The position numbers were made by a program, and so were the translations under genes. A stretch of DNA of 64,000 nucleotides from Aradus depressus (taxonomy: Eukaryota > Arthropoda > Insecta > Hemiptera > Aradidae): positions 18,155,079 through 18,219,078 of the forward strand of contig OY759215.1 in assembly GCA_963662175.1 (NCBI GenBank), read 5' to 3'. The notes beneath the pieces are model-generated. The model was not told where the DNA came from. It saw nothing but the letters and a program-made list of their open reading frames with translations, and did no database searches. Position 1 is the first letter of the stretch, and every line of letters begins with the position of its first letter. Of the stretch, positions 8,474 to 16,751 are shown in pieces.

Positions 8474-9416
8474 TCACACTAATTGAGATAAATTGACCCA
8501 ACTCTTTTCTGACAGTCCGAACCACTTCACATATATACGATTCCCTTTTCGTCGAAGAACTTTTTCAATGAGATAAACACCAGGATCCTTTACAATCTGT
8601 AATTCTTCTTTATGCGCCAAATATGTCTTGATTATTCGCATCTTGTAAAAGGTATGTGATGGGGTTTGTAAATTGCACCTTGACAACTTTGAAGATCTCA
8701 GGTGAGAATTGAGCAAGATAGCCTTTGGCAAATGCATTGCGTAATTTTGATATGCGGAGATAATCCCCCTCCTTGAATTTAGGTTTGGTAGTGGTAGCCG
8801 GGACTGAATAAACAGTGGCAATTAGCTCATTTTGAAGCTTCTTATTAGCGACAACCTCAGACGGAGTGGCTTGAATTGTACGGTGCTTTGTATTATTATA
8901 TCTTGAAAGCAGAGCAGGTAGCAAGTCGACATATTTATGATTTCCATTCAAGGTGAACATTTTCCACATATGTCCTTTTAATGTTCTATTGAATCGTTCA
9001 GCAATCGAAGCCTTCTTTCCAGAGTATGTAGAATAGTGGTGAATATTATTTTTTTTCATAAGAGTCTGGAAGTTAGTATTGTAGAATTCACGTCCTTCAT
9101 CTGTAAGCAATAATTGAGGTATACGTTTACTCTCGAGAAATATAGTCTCTAGCGCTTTTGTAACTTCTGGTCCTGTCTTTCGCTTCAATGGTATTGCCCA
9201 GGCATATTTCGAGAAGTCATCGATTACGGTCAATAAATATTTAAAGCCTTTATTGACTCGCCAATATGGCACCATCTCGACTAAATCTGCCTCCCACAAA
9301 TCGTCCACTCCTTTTAAAAGCACTTTACGTCGAGGATAATTAACACGAGCTGGTTTATGGAGTTCTCTAACGACAACTTCTCTTGGTGTGTAAGGTTTTG
9401 AAAGTATATTCCCCAT
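8474..9416 (-). pseudogene. Polinton integrase with C-terminal chromodomain, one frameshift
   Basis: A retroviral-type (rve) integrase that would insert the element and create the 6-bp duplication. The minus-strand frame from ATG 9416 has the DDE triad: Asp in WEADLVEM, Asp in LLLTDEGREF, Glu in SIAERFNRTLKGH, with a spacing near 35 residues between the last two. It stays open to 8610. The conserved tail (EELQIVKDPGVYLIEKVLRR, then IYVKWFGLSEKSW, a chromodomain-like end) is in the next frame and stops at 8474, so a single indel near 8612-8640 breaks the gene. Without the break the protein would be about 315 residues, normal for Polinton integrases. Neighbours on this strand (fibre, RING, DUF8207, ATPase) run in the same direction. 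Confidence 0.9.
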
Positions 9417-9462
9417 GACAAACTCTATCAGACTAATACTAAATCAATTGTCTCACTTTAAT

Positions 9463-10030
9463 TTAAGCATCATGGTCCTGCTTTTTTAGCATATATTTCG
9501 ACAGTTCTCGTTGAAGATGCTGAAGAGTTACATATCCAGAATTATCAATTTTCTTGACCAAAGTAAGCCAATTCTCTTTGAAGATAATTCAGTGTGACTA
9601 CATCATTAGAATCTATGGGAGGGCTGACATTTACTAGTCTTTTCTTACTCCCATTGATATATGCTCCAGGCCAATTTTTGAGATCAGTGTAGAACCTTGC
9701 CGATCTGTCCACATATCCTTTCGTAGCTGCATCAGAGGGGTCCGATGGATCCTCTACATGTATTAACCTTTTAGCATTAAAGTCAATTTTGCTTCCTGAC
9801 TGAGAAAAATGTGAAATTCGAGAATCGACATAATTTCTGGAAGCAGCATCTGATCCCTCCAATCCTTCTCCTAAATTGATTAATCGCCTATGGTTGACAT
9901 CGAGAACTCCTCCAGCTTCAACCTGTCTGAATCGGTCCTCTCCTTTTAAAGCTTGAACTGTATTGTATAATTTTTGCTGATTGCGGTAATACCGCTTACC
10001 AACATGCCGTCCGAACTTGTCAATGGTCAT
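9463..10030 (-). pseudogene. Fibre-like repeat protein with DAA-YVD repeats, frameshifted near its end
   Basis: The 161-codon frame from ATG 10030 contains three repeats of about 40 residues: RRLINLGEGLEGSDAASRNY, KRLIHVEDPSDPSDAATKGY (each followed by VD), and KRLVNVSPPIDSNDVVTLNY. This RLINL-P-D-DAATK-YVD pattern is typical of phage tail-fibre and collar repeats, which trimerise. A fourth half-repeat (DNSGYVTLQHLQREL) lies in another frame just past the stop at 9545 and runs to 9463, so a frameshift near 9560 shortens the protein. The N-terminus (FGRHVGKRYYRNQQKLYN) may anchor to the virion. Best guess is a vertex fibre of a virus-like particle. Its place next to the virion genes fits, but receptor binding is inference. 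Confidence 0.65.
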
Positions 10031-10047
10031 TTTAGAACTGAAACCCC

Positions 10048-10254
10048 TCAGGTGAAATAGACTCTATACACACCAATTTTTGAACTTCTACAATATGGAC
10101 AAAAAATACAAAAAACAGAACAGTCCATACAGGTAAAATGACCACATGGTAATATGACCGTATCTACAATGGCATCGAAACACACCTTACAACGAAGATC
10201 TACCAAATATTCCTCTGAATTTTCTGATTCCTCCTCACCTTCACTAGAGCTCAT
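10048..10254 (-). CDS. Small RING-finger protein resembling the IAP C-terminal RING
   Basis: 68 residues from ATG 10254. After an acidic Ser/Glu-rich start the chain is nearly all RING domain: CKVC, then ILPCGHFTCMDC, then CPYC, giving C3HC4-type spacing, and a hydrophobic end (VYRVYFT) like the tail that closes IAP RINGs. Such domains bind E2 enzymes and promote ubiquitin transfer. There is no BIR domain, so it cannot bind caspases the usual way; it may act on host IAPs or other targets. The gene sits 2 bases before the DUF8207-type gene and 17 bases after the fibre gene, in the same direction, so it is part of the element and not an accidental host fragment. Confidence 0.8.
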   Translation of the reverse strand: MSSSEGEEESENSEEYLVDLRCKVCFDAIVDTVILPCGHFTCMDCSVFCIFCPYCRSSKIGVYRVYFT

Positions 10255-10256
10255 GA

Positions 10257-11276
10257 TTAATATATAATATTTGCTTCTCTCAATTCTTCCAATATTGACG
10301 CGATTTCATTCGAATGAGGTCCACCTCCTGCTGCTTCGCTACCATAGAGCAAGCTTAACCTCGTACAGAGTTCATTGGGATCGTCCCAGCGCTCATATAT
10401 AGGTCTTGTACAATTCATCCATAAGCCCGAGCCAGAAAAATGAGATTTTTTTGAACGGGTATGATATTGTCTGGTAGTAGGAGTAAATAATTTTGCAATT
10501 ATATTTTTATACTTGAAACTTTTATTACCACTCAAACTTTTAGCTTCACTGAAATGTCTTCTATGAGCATTTGTAACCGTCAGTAGTTCCTTATATATGG
10601 CTAAATCCTCATTTTTGTATGTCATAGGTTCTTTTAAAAACAAAAGTTCATAGAGTCCAGGTGTACCTTCATAAAATTTGTCTTTAATTTCTAAATCATT
10701 GTGATCCACCCGAACGCTAGCATCACCTAACGTTAACCCACCGCTGGGTAGAAAGCGAAGTCCATAGCGAGTGTCAAAGTCCTTTGTATCTCCACTAAGA
10801 AATTTTCTAATATATGGGCGCAAAAATGGACCAATATTGGATGATTCAATCATTCTTTCTACTGCATCTCTGCCTAGCGCAGTCTGAGACAAAAGTTGCG
10901 CTTCTTCTACAGGTGTAATAGGAGGTGATGAACTTTCAAAGACTTCTTCTTCAAAAGGGACTTCTTCCCTCCTAGGTGTAGTGAATGAAGGAGTATAGAG
11001 TTGAGTTTTTGGTTTTCCACTGATTGGTGTGATGATTTTTTCTTCTTGCGGATATATTTCAGATTTCTCTATGTTTGGGAATGGTGGAGTCTTGATTATC
11101 GATTTGGTAGGTGCTTGTTTCAGAGTTTCCGTTATTTGTAGCAGTGGTTTTGTAACTGGTTCGAATGTTTTCTCTAGTGACTCATGAGTCTCTAGAGCCC
11201 CCTTCTTGAAAGATTTCAACTTTTTTCTCAAACCTTTAGAGGTCTTGATAATATCTCGTACTACTGAACGTTTCAT
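10257..11276 (-). CDS. DUF8207-type Polinton protein (PX-like)
   Basis: 339 residues from ATG 11276. A basic N-terminus (KTSKGLRKKLKSFKKGA) precedes a Pro/Thr/Glu-rich linker (about residues 60-125). The conserved domain (about 165-235) has RYGLRFLPSGGLTLGD, EGTPGLYELLFLKEP and YKELLTVTNAHRR. The C-terminus has WDDPNELCTRLSLLYGS and EIASILEELREANIIY. This two-part pattern is common in arthropod Polintons and in orphan genomic copies. The function is not established; its constant place beside the packaging ATPase and capsid genes suggests a virion or packaging role. The frame is intact, and its last motif is echoed by the fragment at 27889-28020. Confidence 0.75.
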   Translation of the reverse strand: MKRSVVRDIIKTSKGLRKKLKSFKKGALETHESLEKTFEPVTKPLLQITETLKQAPTKSIIKTPPFPNIEKSEIYPQEEKIITPISGKPKTQLYTPSFTTPRREEVPFEEEVFESSSPPITPVEEAQLLSQTALGRDAVERMIESSNIGPFLRPYIRKFLSGDTKDFDTRYGLRFLPSGGLTLGDASVRVDHNDLEIKDKFYEGTPGLYELLFLKEPMTYKNEDLAIYKELLTVTNAHRRHFSEAKSLSGNKSFKYKNIIAKLFTPTTRQYHTRSKKSHFSGSGLWMNCTRPIYERWDDPNELCTRLSLLYGSEAAGGGPHSNEIASILEELREANIIY

Positions 11277-11301
11277 TTTAAACTGAGCTGCTGCAGTACA
11301 C

Positions 11302-11985
11302 TTACATCAATATAAAGGTGTCAAAGCCCTGTCGGTACCTCCCCTTGTCTGCCTCTCGAGTTTTATCAAGGACAAAGAACCCATAGGGGTCACTGTCCCA
11401 ACATAGTGCACACATCTTTTGAAACATATCAAATGTAACATCTGTCGAACTAACGTGATCCTGATAAATATGTTTTAAATTTAACAAATTTTGTCTGAAA
11501 AGTATTAAAAAATTTGCATTGTCTCTAATTAAGTGCTTTGGTATATGCGCATATGTCTGCCCAATGTAAATAGGGAATATAGACTTGTGTCGTCCCATAC
11601 TAAAATACTTTCTTATTATATTATGGTTATCGAGGCTGATATCATCAAAAATAAAAGCAGAATTATGTTTTGCATCTTCCAGCTGTATCACACTTTCGGA
11701 ATCATCAAAAGTGTAATATCCTATTTCGGGAACCGTGTCCATTACCTTTTTTAAATAGGTGTATTTCGCCTGTGATAAAGATCGAGAGTAAATGTAGAGA
11801 TTTTCGAAACAAAGTCCATTTTCATCAAGAAGGAGGCTAATGACCAAATTGGTTTTCCCCGATCCTGTAGCTCCACAAACAATGATTAGAGGGTTTGGTG
11901 GTAAAAGTCTTATGGTTTCATCTTTTTCCTGGTGAGGAAGAAGGTCAACAACTTTCAGTTGTAAAGGTTGAGGCTCCAAATGCAT
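11302..11985 (-). CDS. FtsK/HerA-type genome-packaging ATPase
   Basis: The Walker A motif is IIVCGATGSGKTNLVISLLL near the N-terminus, and Walker B is SAFIFDDISLD, followed by an IYIGQTYAHIPKHLIRDNA motif with the sensor-like Gln and Arg region typical of A32-like ATPases of Polintons and their viral relatives. The enzyme would pump the element's DNA into capsids. I place the start at ATG 11985 (MHLEPQPLQ). The frame extends to another ATG at 12048, but the extension overlaps the TATA box of the divergent PLA2-like gene. The frame is intact at about 227 residues, a normal length. Confidence 0.9.
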   Translation of the reverse strand: MHLEPQPLQLKVVDLLPHQEKDETIRLLPPNPLIIVCGATGSGKTNLVISLLLDENGLCFENLYIYSRSLSQAKYTYLKKVMDTVPEIGYYTFDDSESVIQLEDAKHNSAFIFDDISLDNHNIIRKYFSMGRHKSIFPIYIGQTYAHIPKHLIRDNANFLILFRQNLLNLKHIYQDHVSSTDVTFDMFQKMCALCWDSDPYGFFVLDKTREADKGRYRQGFDTFILM

Positions 11986-12017
11986 TTCGGTAAATGATAC
12001 CTTTAGTGAAACCGCTG

Positions 12018-12027
12018 TATATATAAA
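12018..12027 (+). promoter_or_regulatory. TATA box of the PLA2-like/capsid gene block
   Basis: TATATATAAA, with an initiator-like TTTCATTTCAGT at 12043-12054 directly before ATG 12055. The leader would be only a few bases. It lies between divergent genes. Confidence 0.55.
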
Positions 12028-12054
12028 TTGAGAGCATGATCCTTTCATTTCAGT

Positions 12055-12541
12055 ATGAAACGAAAGATAGGAGGCAGTGTAGTAAACGCTCTAATCAACA
12101 AGCTACCATTTGAAGCACACATTCCAAGATATAATTATTGTGGACCCGGCACCAAGTTACAAGATCGCTTAGCTCGAGGTGATACGGGTATTAATCCATT
12201 AGACGAAGCCTGTCGTGAACACGATATTTCCTATTCAAAAACTAATAATTTATCTCAGAGACACGCAGCAGACAGAATCTTAGCAGATAAAGCTTGGGAG
12301 AGAGTCAGATCTAAGGACGCAAAGTGCATTTGCAGGATTATCTGCTCTCGGTAGCTTAGCAGGTGGTGCGTCAGCTATAGCAAAAACTGTAAGCGATGTC
12401 CAAAATGCAAAGGCTAAATTGGAAGAGATGAAAAGACATAATAGGACAATTGAAGGACAAAAAATAGGTCAAGGACTTTACGTAAGACCATACAGAAACG
12501 AATACGGATTATACGTGAGACCATATAAAAATCAGATGTGA
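12055..12541 (+). pseudogene. PLA2-like virion protein, frameshifted
   Basis: The N-terminal part carries the phospholipase A2 fold signature of the parvovirus-VP1 type: calcium loop YNYCGPGT and catalytic NPLDEACREHDISYS with His-Asp. Such domains help capsids leave endosomes. The first frame ends at 12354, but from about 12323 the next frame gives AFAGLSALGSLAGGASAI, then KLEEMKRHN, and ends with two LYVRPY motifs at 12541. LY(V/L)(R/K)PY repeats at the C-terminus are usual for this Polinton protein, so one indel near 12316-12322 breaks the gene. The catalytic part is intact. The downstream protease frame begins at the next base. Confidence 0.85.
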
Positions 12542-12895
12542 CTTCCAAATAGAGCTCTTACAAATGTAGATCTTGAAAAATATGCTAAAAACTTGTGTCA
12601 TTTCAGAGGTGTCTTTATGAAGGACACCTTACCGAGGACACCAAAAAAATATGAATCGGGCATTGTGAACCTTAATAGAGTCAGTGAACCCGGCTCACAT
12701 TGGGTCTGCTATGTAAAGCGTGACAATAAAATAAAGTATTTCGACTCGTATGGTAATCTACCACCTCCACTCGAAATACTCAAATACCTGAAAGGATGCT
12801 CAATTGAATACAATCGAAACCGGTATCAGGATTGGAACACTCCATATTGTGGACACTTATGTATTCAGTTCCTTTATATTGAAAACTTGTGTTAG
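12542..12895 (+). CDS. Adenain-like cysteine protease, start codon not evident
   Basis: The frame carries the Ulp1/adenovirus-protease triad: His in EPGSHWVCYV, the acidic residue in YFDSYGNLPP, and Cys in TPYCGHLCIQF. It should mature capsid proteins. The family's usual N-terminal stretch (NRALTNVDLEKYA) is present right after the PLA2 stop, but no ATG precedes it in frame: the upstream triplets are ATG TGA. The first in-frame ATG is at 12617, inside the fold. The start has probably been damaged, or initiation uses a non-AUG codon or reinitiation after the overlapping stop. The rest is intact at about 117 residues. Confidence 0.85.
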   Translation, partial: LPNRALTNVDLEKYAKNLCHFRGVFMKDTLPRTPKKYESGIVNLNRVSEPGSHWVCYVKRDNKIKYFDSYGNLPPPLEILKYLKGCSIEYNRNRYQDWNTPYCGHLCIQFLYIENLC

Positions 12896-12909
12896 TCTTA
12901 GATGCAGTC

Positions 12910-13623
12910 ATGAGTTATACCTTTACCCTTACGGGCACTGAGAACGTATTAAGTGCAGACATTTTTCCTACAATAGACCTATCAAATGGAGAGTACTCGA
13001 TTGGGCTTTTAGGTTTTACAACATATAATTCTATTCCCAACATTATTGATGGTGAGAATGATATGTTTTATTTTGGTGATGAAAAAATTAAAATACCGAT
13101 GGGGACATATGAGTTGGAAGCACTTGGGGATTATTTACAAGAACAGATGATGTTTAGAAGAAAAGGCGATCATGTTATAATCCGAGCTAATAATAATACA
13201 TTAAAATCAGAATTACGGTGTACAAAAACTGTATATTTTAATAGAAAAAATTCTATTGGACCCTTATTGGGATGGGATGACAGCTTGGATGAAGATAAGC
13301 GTACCTTACACCCCGGAGATGGCTATCATACCTCACCAGGGATCGTAAACATGGTTAAAGTCAATACAATTGCTATTGAATGTAATTTAGTTTACGGTGC
13401 ATATCGAAATGGAAAACCGGTTCACACATTGTATGAATTCTATCCAACTGTGGAGGCAGGGTACAAAATTGTCGAAACACCATCACCCATTGTATATTTA
13501 GGAGTTAGCACAAAATCCGTTGACAACATTACATTACGGATAGTAGACCAAGACGGTCATCCAATCAACTTTAGAAACGAAACTATAACGATACACCTAC
13601 ATATAAAGAAGAATGGCGATTGA
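12910..13623 (+). CDS. Minor capsid (penton) protein, PY
   Basis: 237 residues from ATG 12910 (MSYTFTLTGTENVLSADIFP). The pattern of short hydrophobic strands, an early EYSIGLLGFTTYNSIPNI and a tail ending in ITIHLHIKK is that of the single jelly-roll penton protein of Polintons, which forms the five-fold vertices. The frame is intact. A frame extends upstream to 12889 without an ATG. The stop overlaps the start of the small basic ORF at 13613, and the genes from 12055 to 14932 are packed with overlaps, which suggests one transcription unit. Confidence 0.85.
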   Translation: MSYTFTLTGTENVLSADIFPTIDLSNGEYSIGLLGFTTYNSIPNIIDGENDMFYFGDEKIKIPMGTYELEALGDYLQEQMMFRRKGDHVIIRANNNTLKSELRCTKTVYFNRKNSIGPLLGWDDSLDEDKRTLHPGDGYHTSPGIVNMVKVNTIAIECNLVYGAYRNGKPVHTLYEFYPTVEAGYKIVETPSPIVYLGVSTKSVDNITLRIVDQDGHPINFRNETITIHLHIKKNGD

Positions 13624-13753
13624 CTTTAGACCTCGGTATATAAGTATTCGACCACATCCAAGACCCATTAGTACGAGACCGTACATGAGACACTTGACAC
13701 CAGGCAACATTCGATTTTTGAAAAGTTTAGGCTTGAAAGTGAAACGACAATGA
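13613..13753 (+). CDS. 46-residue basic protein overlapping both capsid genes
   Basis: A short frame fills the space between the capsid genes exactly: its ATG overlaps the end of the penton gene by 11 bases and its TGA overlaps the major capsid ATG (ATGA). The product is very Arg/Pro-rich at first (FRPRYISIRPHPRPISTRPY) and ends FLKSLGLKVKRQ. Precise packing at both ends and strong charge argue for a real gene. A small cationic virion protein that binds DNA or the inner capsid is my inference, by analogy with small core proteins of adenoviruses. It is easily missed because of its size. Confidence 0.6.
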   Translation: MAIDFRPRYISIRPHPRPISTRPYMRHLTPGNIRFLKSLGLKVKRQ

Positions 13754-14932
13754 ATGACATTTTAGATATTACAGAGGACGTTCGGTTTGATGATAGTATC
13801 ACTCAGCTACAGTTCCACACTTACAACCCATTTAATTCTACAAATTTAAAGAATTCTGATGAGATTCGAATCCCTATTCACCAGCAAGATTTGTATATAT
13901 TACCATGTGCTAGTTATCTTTATTTGGAAGGCTCTATTCAGAAGGAGGGTGTTGATAAAAGAATGACTACATCGAGTGCAAAATTGTCAAATAATGCCTT
14001 TGCATTTATGTTTGATGAAATTCGCTATGAATTGAATGGAGTGGAAATTGATAAAGTCCGAAATCCAGGAATTGTGAGTACTCTAAAAGGGTATGTCTCT
14101 TTATCACCTAACCAAGTGAGTGGGTTAGGCAATGCAGGATGGATGATACCGAAGAAAGATGGATGGTCTCCCCCTCAGCACTCTTATTGGTTTTCTCGAA
14201 ACTTTCAAAAAAGTGATAATCAATTCAAAGCATGAACTGTGTCTTATCCGTGCAAAGAGCGACGCTAATTCGATTTTGGAAGACAAGGTACAACTTACAC
14301 TAAACAAGGTAAATTGGAGAGTCCCTCATATTAAAGTATCTGATGAACAGCGACTGCGACTATTGAGAATATTAGACAGAGATCAGACACTCACTATCCC
14401 TTTCCGCTCATGGGAATTGTCGGAATACCCTGCCTTACCGGAAAACACACAAAATACATGGAGTGTCAAGACTAGTTCAGCTCTAGAAAAACCCCGATAT
14501 ATAATCGTAGCCTTTCAGACAGACAGAGTCGACAATAAGTTAAAAGATACCAGTCAATTTGACGCTTGTAACCTGTCCAATGTTAAACTATTTTTGAATA
14601 GTGAGATGTTCCCTTACGATGATTTAAACCTTGATTTCAATAAGGGTCGATATGCTGTTCTCTATGATATGTACCAAAGATTTCAAATGAGCTACTATGC
14701 TAAGGATCATAGTGAACCCCTACTGTCGAGAAAGGACTTTGGTGAAATCGCCCCCATGATAGTTCTTGATGTATCACGTCAGGAAGACACATTGAAGGTA
14801 GCTACGGTCGACATTCGTCTAGATCTTCATGCAACACTACCGTTTCCACCTCACACTCGAGCTTACTGCCTTTTAATTCACGATAAATTAATTGAATTGA
14901 ATCCTCTTAGCGGTCTTGTAAGGAAGCTATAA
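13750..14932 (+). pseudogene. Major capsid protein (double jelly-roll), frameshifted
   Basis: The first frame from ATG 13750 gives DITEDVRFDDSITQLQFHTY and the strand-rich N-terminal jelly roll with AFMFDEIRYELNGVEIDKVR, and continues to 14235. From about 14160 another frame carries the conserved middle (PLSTLIGFLETFKKVIINSK, then HELCLIRAKSD) and the second jelly roll, ending at 14932. A small indel near 14155-14175 therefore breaks the gene. About 390 residues would be a short but normal length for a Polinton hexon-like protein. It forms the icosahedral shell with the penton protein upstream. Confidence 0.9.
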
Positions 14933-14941
14933 ATTGAGTGT

Positions 14942-14948
14942 GTATAAG
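14942..14948 (+). promoter_or_regulatory. TATA-like box before the 14983 gene
   Basis: TATAAGA, 35 bases before ATG 14983, with TCATCATT between them. Suggests the gene has its own promoter. Confidence 0.4.
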
Positions 14949-14982
14949 ATGAGGATCATCATTAGATTTCTAACCCTCAAAC

Positions 14983-15651
14983 ATGGAACACCAGTTCGCG
15001 ATTGTGGATTTTCAAGGTTTTCAAGGGGAAGGTGGCTTTATTGTGAAGGAGTTGACAGTTCTCACTCACAGTCAGTCACTCCACTGGTTTTTTCTCCCTC
15101 CTCAAAATGTTGATGAATCTGATAGTCGTGTGAATCTATGGGTTAAAAAACACATTCACAATATTCCATGGTGCTATGGAGATACAGAATATTCACGTCT
15201 GGAAGAACTCTTATGTACTTCAACTGCTTCATGTAAATTTATTTGGGCGAAAGGACTAGAAAAATGTACATTTCTTAAAAATATTGTTAAAAAGCCAGTT
15301 TATGATCTGCTCGACTATGGGTGTCCGAATTTGAAAAAGTTACCCCCACATGAGACTACCTGTCATTTTCATGGAGGAACCTCTTATACTTGTTCACTTA
15401 ATCAAGCCTTCAAGTTGGAGGAGTGGATAAGTAAACACCCATCCAAGACAGATTTGTACAATGAAGAGGTTCGCCAAAAAACCTTTCGTAAATCTAATAA
15501 AGTGTTGGCATTTCATGGCTTTGTGAGACATTTGAATAATACTGCAATGTGTGTATATTGCAAGATAAAATGTGATATAGATCAGACGGTATGCCCACAC
15601 ATGTACCATAAAAGACACAGCCCCCGATGTTACTGGTTTAGTCAGTGCTAG
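14983..15651 (+). CDS. Conserved Polinton/arthropod protein of unknown function
   Basis: 222 residues beginning MEHQFAIVDFQGFQGEGGFI. The pattern VDFQGF near the start, HWFFLPP, then IWAKGLEKCTFLKNI and PVYDLLDYGCPNLKKL is one I associate with proteins carried by many arthropod Polintons and orphan copies. The fold may be RNase H-like (a leading strand ending in Asp, then alternating elements) but the full DEDD set is not evident. A Cys/His-rich tail (CVYCKIKCDIDQTVCPHMYH) looks metal-binding. The frame is intact and ends one base before the next gene starts, so the two are probably co-expressed. Confidence 0.6.
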   Translation: MEHQFAIVDFQGFQGEGGFIVKELTVLTHSQSLHWFFLPPQNVDESDSRVNLWVKKHIHNIPWCYGDTEYSRLEELLCTSTASCKFIWAKGLEKCTFLKNIVKKPVYDLLDYGCPNLKKLPPHETTCHFHGGTSYTCSLNQAFKLEEWISKHPSKTDLYNEEVRQKTFRKSNKVLAFHGFVRHLNNTAMCVYCKIKCDIDQTVCPHMYHKRHSPRCYWFSQC

Positions 15652-15652
15652 A

Positions 15653-15913
15653 ATGGATCAAGCTTTGGAAAAACTTTCTCAAACTAATATCTGGAATATG
15701 GATCCAGTACATCTTCAAAACTTACCACCTGCATTTCTGCTTCATCTCTATGACTATGCAATTGAATATTTATGGGACAACCTACCTGAAGAGTGGCGTG
15801 AGGATCCAAGATTCCAATTGTGTCGTCGATGCATCCATCACTTCAATACATCTCATGATCAAATCGATGGTCCACCACCGATGAAGAAAAATTGTATATA
15901 TTGTGTAAAATAA
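15653..15913 (+). CDS. Small Cys/His protein of unknown function
   Basis: 86 residues from ATG 15653, which starts one base after the stop of the previous gene. The N-terminal half is predicted helical (FLLHLYDYAIEYLWDNLPEE). The C-terminal half has two CxxC pairs (CRRC, CIYC) with His residues between them (CIHHFNTSH), a likely zinc knuckle. No family recognised. It converges with the minus-strand gene at 16022; the 110-base gap holds a poly(A) signal-like AATAAA and T-runs. Confidence 0.55.
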   Translation: MDQALEKLSQTNIWNMDPVHLQNLPPAFLLHLYDYAIEYLWDNLPEEWREDPRFQLCRRCIHHFNTSHDQIDGPPPMKKNCIYCVK

Positions 15914-16021
15914 TGTTGATAATAAATTTAAATTCAACCATATTTTTTTTTCTTTTTTTTAAAAACCCTTAAAAGTTGTAAAAATAATAGGAAACAAGAA
16001 AATAAACAAGTATGATTATAA

Positions 16022-16570
16022 TCATTTATTCATAAATAATGCATACATTTCATTCCAGTCTACAGTGTTTAAATTCACTATAGACTCTTCAGTTGATGTT
16101 GGTAATGAAAAAAATTCAAAGCATTTTGATATTACTGATAGTAAAAGTTTTAAAGAATAGTCTATTTTCTCACAAGACTTGAGCATAAATATCACTTCAC
16201 TTTTATTGAGCTTGATTTCCGGCTGAGACGACACCGACATGTAAGGAGAAGGGCTATTCAGACACATTGTGACCCAAGGGTATGAATTTGATATACTCAC
16301 ACTTCGGTTTCTTCCAGTGAGTCCAAATTTGAATACTATGTTGCGTATTCGAAGTGAGTCTTGGAGAGGTCTTTTTCTTCCTTTGGGGTTGATGTAGTTT
16401 TGAATAGGTCCTATGTTGGTGGAGAGTCCTGTCCAATCTGCCGTGTCCAAATAAATTGATACCTTCTTGTGGCAAAATACCACTACTGGTGACTGGTTGA
16501 GAAGTCCTACCTTGATGACCTTGGTCTTGGACTTGTTGAGAGCAAACTCTGTCACTAGATACAACTCCAT
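16022..16570 (-). CDS. Unknown Polinton protein (182 residues)
   Basis: Starts MELYLVTEFALNKSKTKVIK. The first 50 residues form strands ending in VSIYLDTADWTGLS, a strand-then-helix pattern vaguely like PC4/whirly single-strand-binding folds. The middle is basic (NPKGRKRPLQDSLRIR) and the rest is strand- and helix-mixed. The frame is intact and lies alone on this strand, between two plus-strand genes, directly before the polymerase promoter. No motif allows an assignment. A DNA-binding role is a guess from charge and pattern. Confidence 0.5.
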   Translation of the reverse strand: MELYLVTEFALNKSKTKVIKVGLLNQSPVVVFCHKKVSIYLDTADWTGLSTNIGPIQNYINPKGRKRPLQDSLRIRNIVFKFGLTGRNRSVSISNSYPWVTMCLNSPSPYMSVSSQPEIKLNKSEVIFMLKSCEKIDYSLKLLLSVISKCFEFFSLPTSTEESIVNLNTVDWNEMYALFMNK

Positions 16571-16715
16571 TGCGACAACTGGTCTCTCTACATTTTTTCA
16601 CATCATATCATCTTCTTACCCCCACCTAGTTTCCCCCTCTCTGGTCTTTTTAAAAACCTGTTTTCATGAGCGGGATCACAATCTTTTCTCACAATTGTTT
16701 TTGTTTTCTTTTGAT

Positions 16716-16723
16716 TATATATA
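16716..16723 (+). promoter_or_regulatory. TATA box of the PolB gene
   Basis: TATATATA, 29 bases before the ATG at 16752, so the leader would be very short, as for the PLA2-like gene. Confidence 0.5.
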
Positions 16724-16751
16724 GGCAGACTCCTCCTTGGACTATTACAAC

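Noticed and set aside
15394..15618. Antisense frame in the 14983 gene
   Set aside because: Shadow frame with no independent support.
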